In this document: positions 7,026 to 10,063 of the stretch, in pieces
Layout: each line of letters starts with the position of its first letter
Numbering within the stretch: position 1 is the first letter of the stretch
The notes under the pieces: generated by a model
Database searches by the model: none
The model's input: the letters and a program-made list of their open reading frames with translations, nothing else
Told to the model about the DNA's origin: nothing
Assembly: GCA_003523545.1 (NCBI GenBank)
Contig: DQAM01000135.1
Location: 1 to 10,063, forward strand
Length of the DNA: 10,063 bases
Reading direction: 5' to 3'
Source: Dysgonomonas sp.
GTDB taxonomy: Bacteria; Bacteroidota; Bacteroidia; Bacteroidales; Dysgonomonadaceae
Program-made: the position numbers and the translations under genes

Positions 7026-8306
7026 ATGAAAAACATTTTTATTATCCTGTTTCTTTTAACTCTGTCCACGCATTTGCCGGCTCAACCGGCGGAGCAGTTT
7101 GTAAAAGTACTGGTGGCACCCAAGCACCCTGATTTTCTGTATAAAGAAGGTGAAACCGTTAAATTTAAAATTTCAGTGCTCAAAAGCAACATTCCTTTGA
7201 ATAATGTAGAAATCCGTTATGAGATATCAGAAGACATGATGCCTGTGCATAAATCAGGTACTCTTACCCTGAAAAATGGTACGGCAGTTGTCGATGCGGG
7301 TGCTATGGCGAAAGCAGGATTCCTGCGTTGCCAGGTAACAGCAAAATACAAAGAACGAGAATATAAAGGGATGGCAACTGCCGGGATAAGTCCCGGGCGG
7401 ATCGAGCCCGTTACCCTGCTCCCTGACGATTTTACCGCATTTTGGGAAGATGCAAAAGCAGAGGCCGCTAAAGTACCGATGGATATAAAAATGACTTTGG
7501 TGCCTGAGAAATGTACGGAAAAAGTGAATGTATATAATGTGAATATACAGAGTTTTCGTAATAACAACCGTCTTTACGGTATGCTTACCGTACCCCGGGG
7601 AGAAGGTAAGTATCCTGCAATACTGAAAGTCCCGGGAGCAGGAGTTAGAGGTTACAGCGGGGATATCGGGGCGGCTAATAGAGGTTATATCGTTTTTGAA
7701 ATAGGAATACACGGGATTCCGGTAAATATGACCGGAGATGTGTATTGGAATCTTTATGAAGGGCCGTTGAAAAATTATCATAGTTGCAATCTGGATAACC
7801 GGGACAATTATTATTACAAAAGAGTGTATATGGGTTGTGTGCGTGCCATAGATTTTATCTTCACCCTGCCCGAATTTGACGGTGAAAATCTTATTACTTA
7901 TGGCGGTAGCCAGGGAGGAGCATTGTCTATTATTACAGCAGGACTCGACAATAGGGTAAAGGGCCTGGTATCTTTCTATCCTGCCCTTTGCGATATGGTA
8001 GGATTTCTTCATAACCGTGCCGGAGGATGGCCCCGCATGTTCGAAAAAGCAGAGTATAATAAGCCTGAGTATATCAGGACTGCACAATACTATGATGTTG
8101 TAAACTTTGCACGGCAGGTTAAAGTACCTGGTTTTTATACTTACGGGTACAACGATATAGTATGCCCGCCTACATCTGTGCAGGCTGCATTGAATGTCAT
8201 AGACGCGCCAAAGGAGGTTTTCATTATAGAAGATACGGGTCATTATGCTTATCCCGAACAGCGGAGTGAATCGTGGAATTGGGTAAAGAATTTCTTCGGT
8301 AAATAA
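7026..8306 (+). CDS. CE7/AXE1-like acetyl-esterase with N-terminal Ig-like domain
   Basis: This 426-residue protein has a clear Sec signal (MKNIFIILFLLTLSTHLPAQ, cleavage near residue 20). Residues 25-120 look like an Ig-type beta sandwich: FLYKEGETVKFKISV, followed by alternating strands. An alpha/beta hydrolase domain follows at about 130-426. It has the nucleophile elbow YGGSQGG (292-298; Ser295), an acid in YGYNDIVCPP (373-382; Asp377) and a base in DTGHYAYPEQ (403-412; His406). GGSQGG, D..CPP and the late histidine are hallmarks of carbohydrate esterase family 7 (AXE1, acetylxylan esterase/cephalosporin-C deacetylase). The usual RGQG motif after the oxyanion-hole strand is not evident; NRGYIVFEIGIHG stands in that region. 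The enzyme probably removes O-acetyl groups from sugars or oligosaccharides, in the periplasm or outside the cell. It lies 9 bases after the GH36 gene and 26 before the GH2 gene, so it probably works on the same glycan. True sugar specificity is unknown. Confidence 0.8.
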   Translation: MKNIFIILFLLTLSTHLPAQPAEQFVKVLVAPKHPDFLYKEGETVKFKISVLKSNIPLNNVEIRYEISEDMMPVHKSGTLTLKNGTAVVDAGAMAKAGFLRCQVTAKYKEREYKGMATAGISPGRIEPVTLLPDDFTAFWEDAKAEAAKVPMDIKMTLVPEKCTEKVNVYNVNIQSFRNNNRLYGMLTVPRGEGKYPAILKVPGAGVRGYSGDIGAANRGYIVFEIGIHGIPVNMTGDVYWNLYEGPLKNYHSCNLDNRDNYYYKRVYMGCVRAIDFIFTLPEFDGENLITYGGSQGGALSIITAGLDNRVKGLVSFYPALCDMVGFLHNRAGGWPRMFEKAEYNKPEYIRTAQYYDVVNFARQVKVPGFYTYGYNDIVCPPTSVQAALNVIDAPKEVFIIEDTGHYAYPEQRSESWNWVKNFFGK

Positions 8307-8332
8307 ACAGGAAACTAAAAAACAAGATACAA

Positions 8333-10063
8333 ATGAAATTATTAAAAATCAGCATTATATTATTAATTTTATCCTGCATGTCGGTTTCGGATATAACTGC
8401 GCAGAAACTGATGATAAACGTTTATGGCAGGGAATACCAGTCGCTCAATGGTAAATGGGATGCTATTGTAGACCTGTACGACCAGGGACGTAAAAATAAA
8501 ATCTATCTGAATAAGAAACCCGAAGGTAAAACCGATTTCTATGAATATTCCTTTGAGAATGGACTTCGTCTGAATGTGCCTTCCGATTGGAACAGCCAGA
8601 TGCCTGAGCTGAAATATTATGAAGGAACGGTATGGTATGCACGCAGGTTCGACGCAGAAAAAGAAGCGGGTAAACGTCTGTTTCTTTATTTCGGGGCGGT
8701 GAGCTACCGTTGCCGGGTTTATCTGAACGGGCAGGAGATAGGTGCGCACGAGGGTGGATTTACTCCTTTTCAGATAGAGGTTACCGACCGGGTGAAAGAC
8801 ACGGATAATTTTCTGGCCGTAGAAGTCAACAATACACGCACTGTGGATGCTATCCCTGCAATGGCTTTCGACTGGTGGAATTACGGCGGAATTACCCGTG
8901 ATGTATTTCTCGTAACCACACCTGAAGTTTTTATCGAAGATTATTTTGTCCAGCTTGATAAATATAAAGCAGATAAAATAGATGTGCGAATCAAATTATC
9001 CGAACAAATTTCTAATTCTCCTGTAGAAATAGAAATACCGGAACTTAAAATTAAAAAAGCTCTCACAACGGATAATGAAGGAATGGCTGTTACATCCTTC
9101 CAGGTGAAGAATCTGGAACGCTGGTCACCCGATTCACCCAAGCTTTATCAGGTAATTGTATCGTCTGCTGATGATCGGGTAGAAGAAACAATAGGTTTCC
9201 GCAATATATGGGTAAAAGGAGAGGATGTCTACCTGAATGACAAACCGGTATTTCTCAAATCTATCAGTTTCCACGAAGAGATACCCCAGCGTAAAGGACG
9301 TGCATTTTCGGAATCGGATGCCGTAATGCTTCTGTCCGAAGCCAAAGCCTTAGGCTGTAATATGATCCGTCTGGCACATTACCCGCAAAATGAATATACG
9401 GTGCGTATGGCGGAAAAGATGGGATTCCTGCTTTGGGAAGAGATACCTATCTGGCAGGGTATCGACTTCGAAAATGAAGAAACGAAACTTAAAGCCGGGA
9501 ATATGATAAAAGAAATGGTGATGCGTGATAAAAACCGTTGTTCACTTGCATTCTGGGGAGTCGCCAATGAAACCCAGCCGTCGGAACCTAGAAATGAATT
9601 TCTCCGGTATTTAATTCAATGTTGTAAAGATATTGACACTACCCGTCTGATCACTGCCGCTTTCGATCTGGTACGTTTCGATCGCGGCAGGCAGGTATTC
9701 GTAATGAATGATCCATTTATAAAAGAACTCGATGTGGTAGCTGTTAACAAATATATGGGGTGGTACCACCAATGGCCTGTTACACCGGATAAAGCAGCCT
9801 GGGATGTGGCAAAAGGACAGCCCTTGATTATCTCTGAATTCGGCGGGGAAGCCCTTTCTGGAAAAACGGGTGATGCAGATGTGGTAAGTTCCTGGAGCGA
9901 AGATTATCAGGCAGCGCTTTATCGTGATAATCTTGAGATGTTCAAACATATACCTAATCTCAGGGGTACATCTCCGTGGGTACTGTTCGATTTTCGATCA
10001 CCGTTCCGTTTCCATCCTACCAATCAAGAAGACTGGAACCGCAAAGGCCTAGTATCCGACCAA
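8333..10063 (+). CDS. Glycoside hydrolase family 2, beta-glucuronidase-like (3' end missing)
   Basis: My translation from ATG 8333 gives 577 residues that stay open to the window end. The signal sequence MKLLKISIILLILSC is followed by MSVSDITAQ; it could be Sec type I (cut near TAQ, residue 24) or a short lipoprotein signal with Cys15. The domains are a sugar-binding jelly roll (about 35-195, with WYARRF and DWWNYGGITRDV), an Ig-like domain (about 198-290) and a TIM barrel from about 293. SFHEE (312-316), IRLAHYP (345-351), WGVANET (408-414; acid/base Glu413) and IISEFGG (499-505; nucleophile Glu502) mark an active GH2. NKYMGWYHQ (472-480) and NRKG (569-572) resemble the NRYYGWY and N-K-K-G segments of E. 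coli GusA, where the N-x-K motif contacts the glucuronate carboxylate. This favours beta-glucuronidase over beta-galactosidase. However, the arginine found four residues before the motif in GusA is Gln565 here. The gap to the preceding gene is 26 bases. Confidence 0.82.
   Translation, partial: MKLLKISIILLILSCMSVSDITAQKLMINVYGREYQSLNGKWDAIVDLYDQGRKNKIYLNKKPEGKTDFYEYSFENGLRLNVPSDWNSQMPELKYYEGTVWYARRFDAEKEAGKRLFLYFGAVSYRCRVYLNGQEIGAHEGGFTPFQIEVTDRVKDTDNFLAVEVNNTRTVDAIPAMAFDWWNYGGITRDVFLVTTPEVFIEDYFVQLDKYKADKIDVRIKLSEQISNSPVEIEIPELKIKKALTTDNEGMAVTSFQVKNLERWSPDSPKLYQVIVSSADDRVEETIGFRNIWVKGEDVYLNDKPVFLKSISFHEEIPQRKGRAFSESDAVMLLSEAKALGCNMIRLAHYPQNEYTVRMAEKMGFLLWEEIPIWQGIDFENEETKLKAGNMIKEMVMRDKNRCSLAFWGVANETQPSEPRNEFLRYLIQCCKDIDTTRLITAAFDLVRFDRGRQVFVMNDPFIKELDVVAVNKYMGWYHQWPVTPDKAAWDVAKGQPLIISEFGGEALSGKTGDADVVSSWSEDYQAALYRDNLEMFKHIPNLRGTSPWVLFDFRSPFRFHPTNQEDWNRKGLVSDQ

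Noticed and set aside
7254..8243. A 329-residue open frame on the - strand.
   Set aside because: It lies wholly opposite the well-supported CE7-like gene, has no recognisable domain or leader, and has the low-complexity cysteine/histidine/isoleucine composition of an antisense shadow.

Overview
The window looks like part of a polysaccharide utilisation locus (PUL) from a member of the Bacteroidota, probably Bacteroidales. The reasons are a SusE/SusF-like surface glycan-binding protein, lipoprotein and Sec signals with a Bacteroides-style acidic surface-export motif, A-rich leaders without clear Shine-Dalgarno sequences, moderate G+C, and a run of secreted carbohydrate-active enzymes. All seven genes lie on the + strand and no gap exceeds about 105 bases. 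I saw no RNA genes, insertion sequences, CRISPR arrays or regulators.

Layout. 1-876: C-terminal part of a SusE/SusF-like outer-membrane glycan-binding protein, cut by the window start. 877-979: the only sizeable gap, holding a perfect 16-bp inverted repeat followed by a short T run, probably a terminator or attenuator. 980-2524 and 2556-4163: tandem paralogues of the DUF4832 type, each with a TIM-barrel-like region and a C-terminal beta domain; one has a Sec signal and the other a surface-lipoprotein signal. 4171-4938: an SGNH-hydrolase-like protein, probably an esterase. 4956-7016: a GH36-like alpha-galactosidase. 7026-8306: a CE7/AXE1-like acetyl-esterase with an N-terminal Ig-like domain. 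8333-10063: a GH2 enzyme, best read as beta-glucuronidase-like, cut by the window end.

How they may work together (inference). The first gene probably closes a SusC/SusD/SusE-type uptake and binding module. The genes after the hairpin sit 7-31 bases apart and probably form one transcript. They combine two candidate esterases, an alpha-galactosidase, a beta-glucuronidase-like GH2 and two putative glycosidases without an assigned activity. This fits degradation of an O-acetylated (or otherwise esterified) heteropolysaccharide with alpha-galactose and beta-linked uronic acid or beta-galactose. The substrate cannot be read from the sequence. The most novel element is the DUF4832 pair: both copies keep two glutamates about 103 residues apart, in settings that resemble the catalytic pair of clan GH-A glycosidases.
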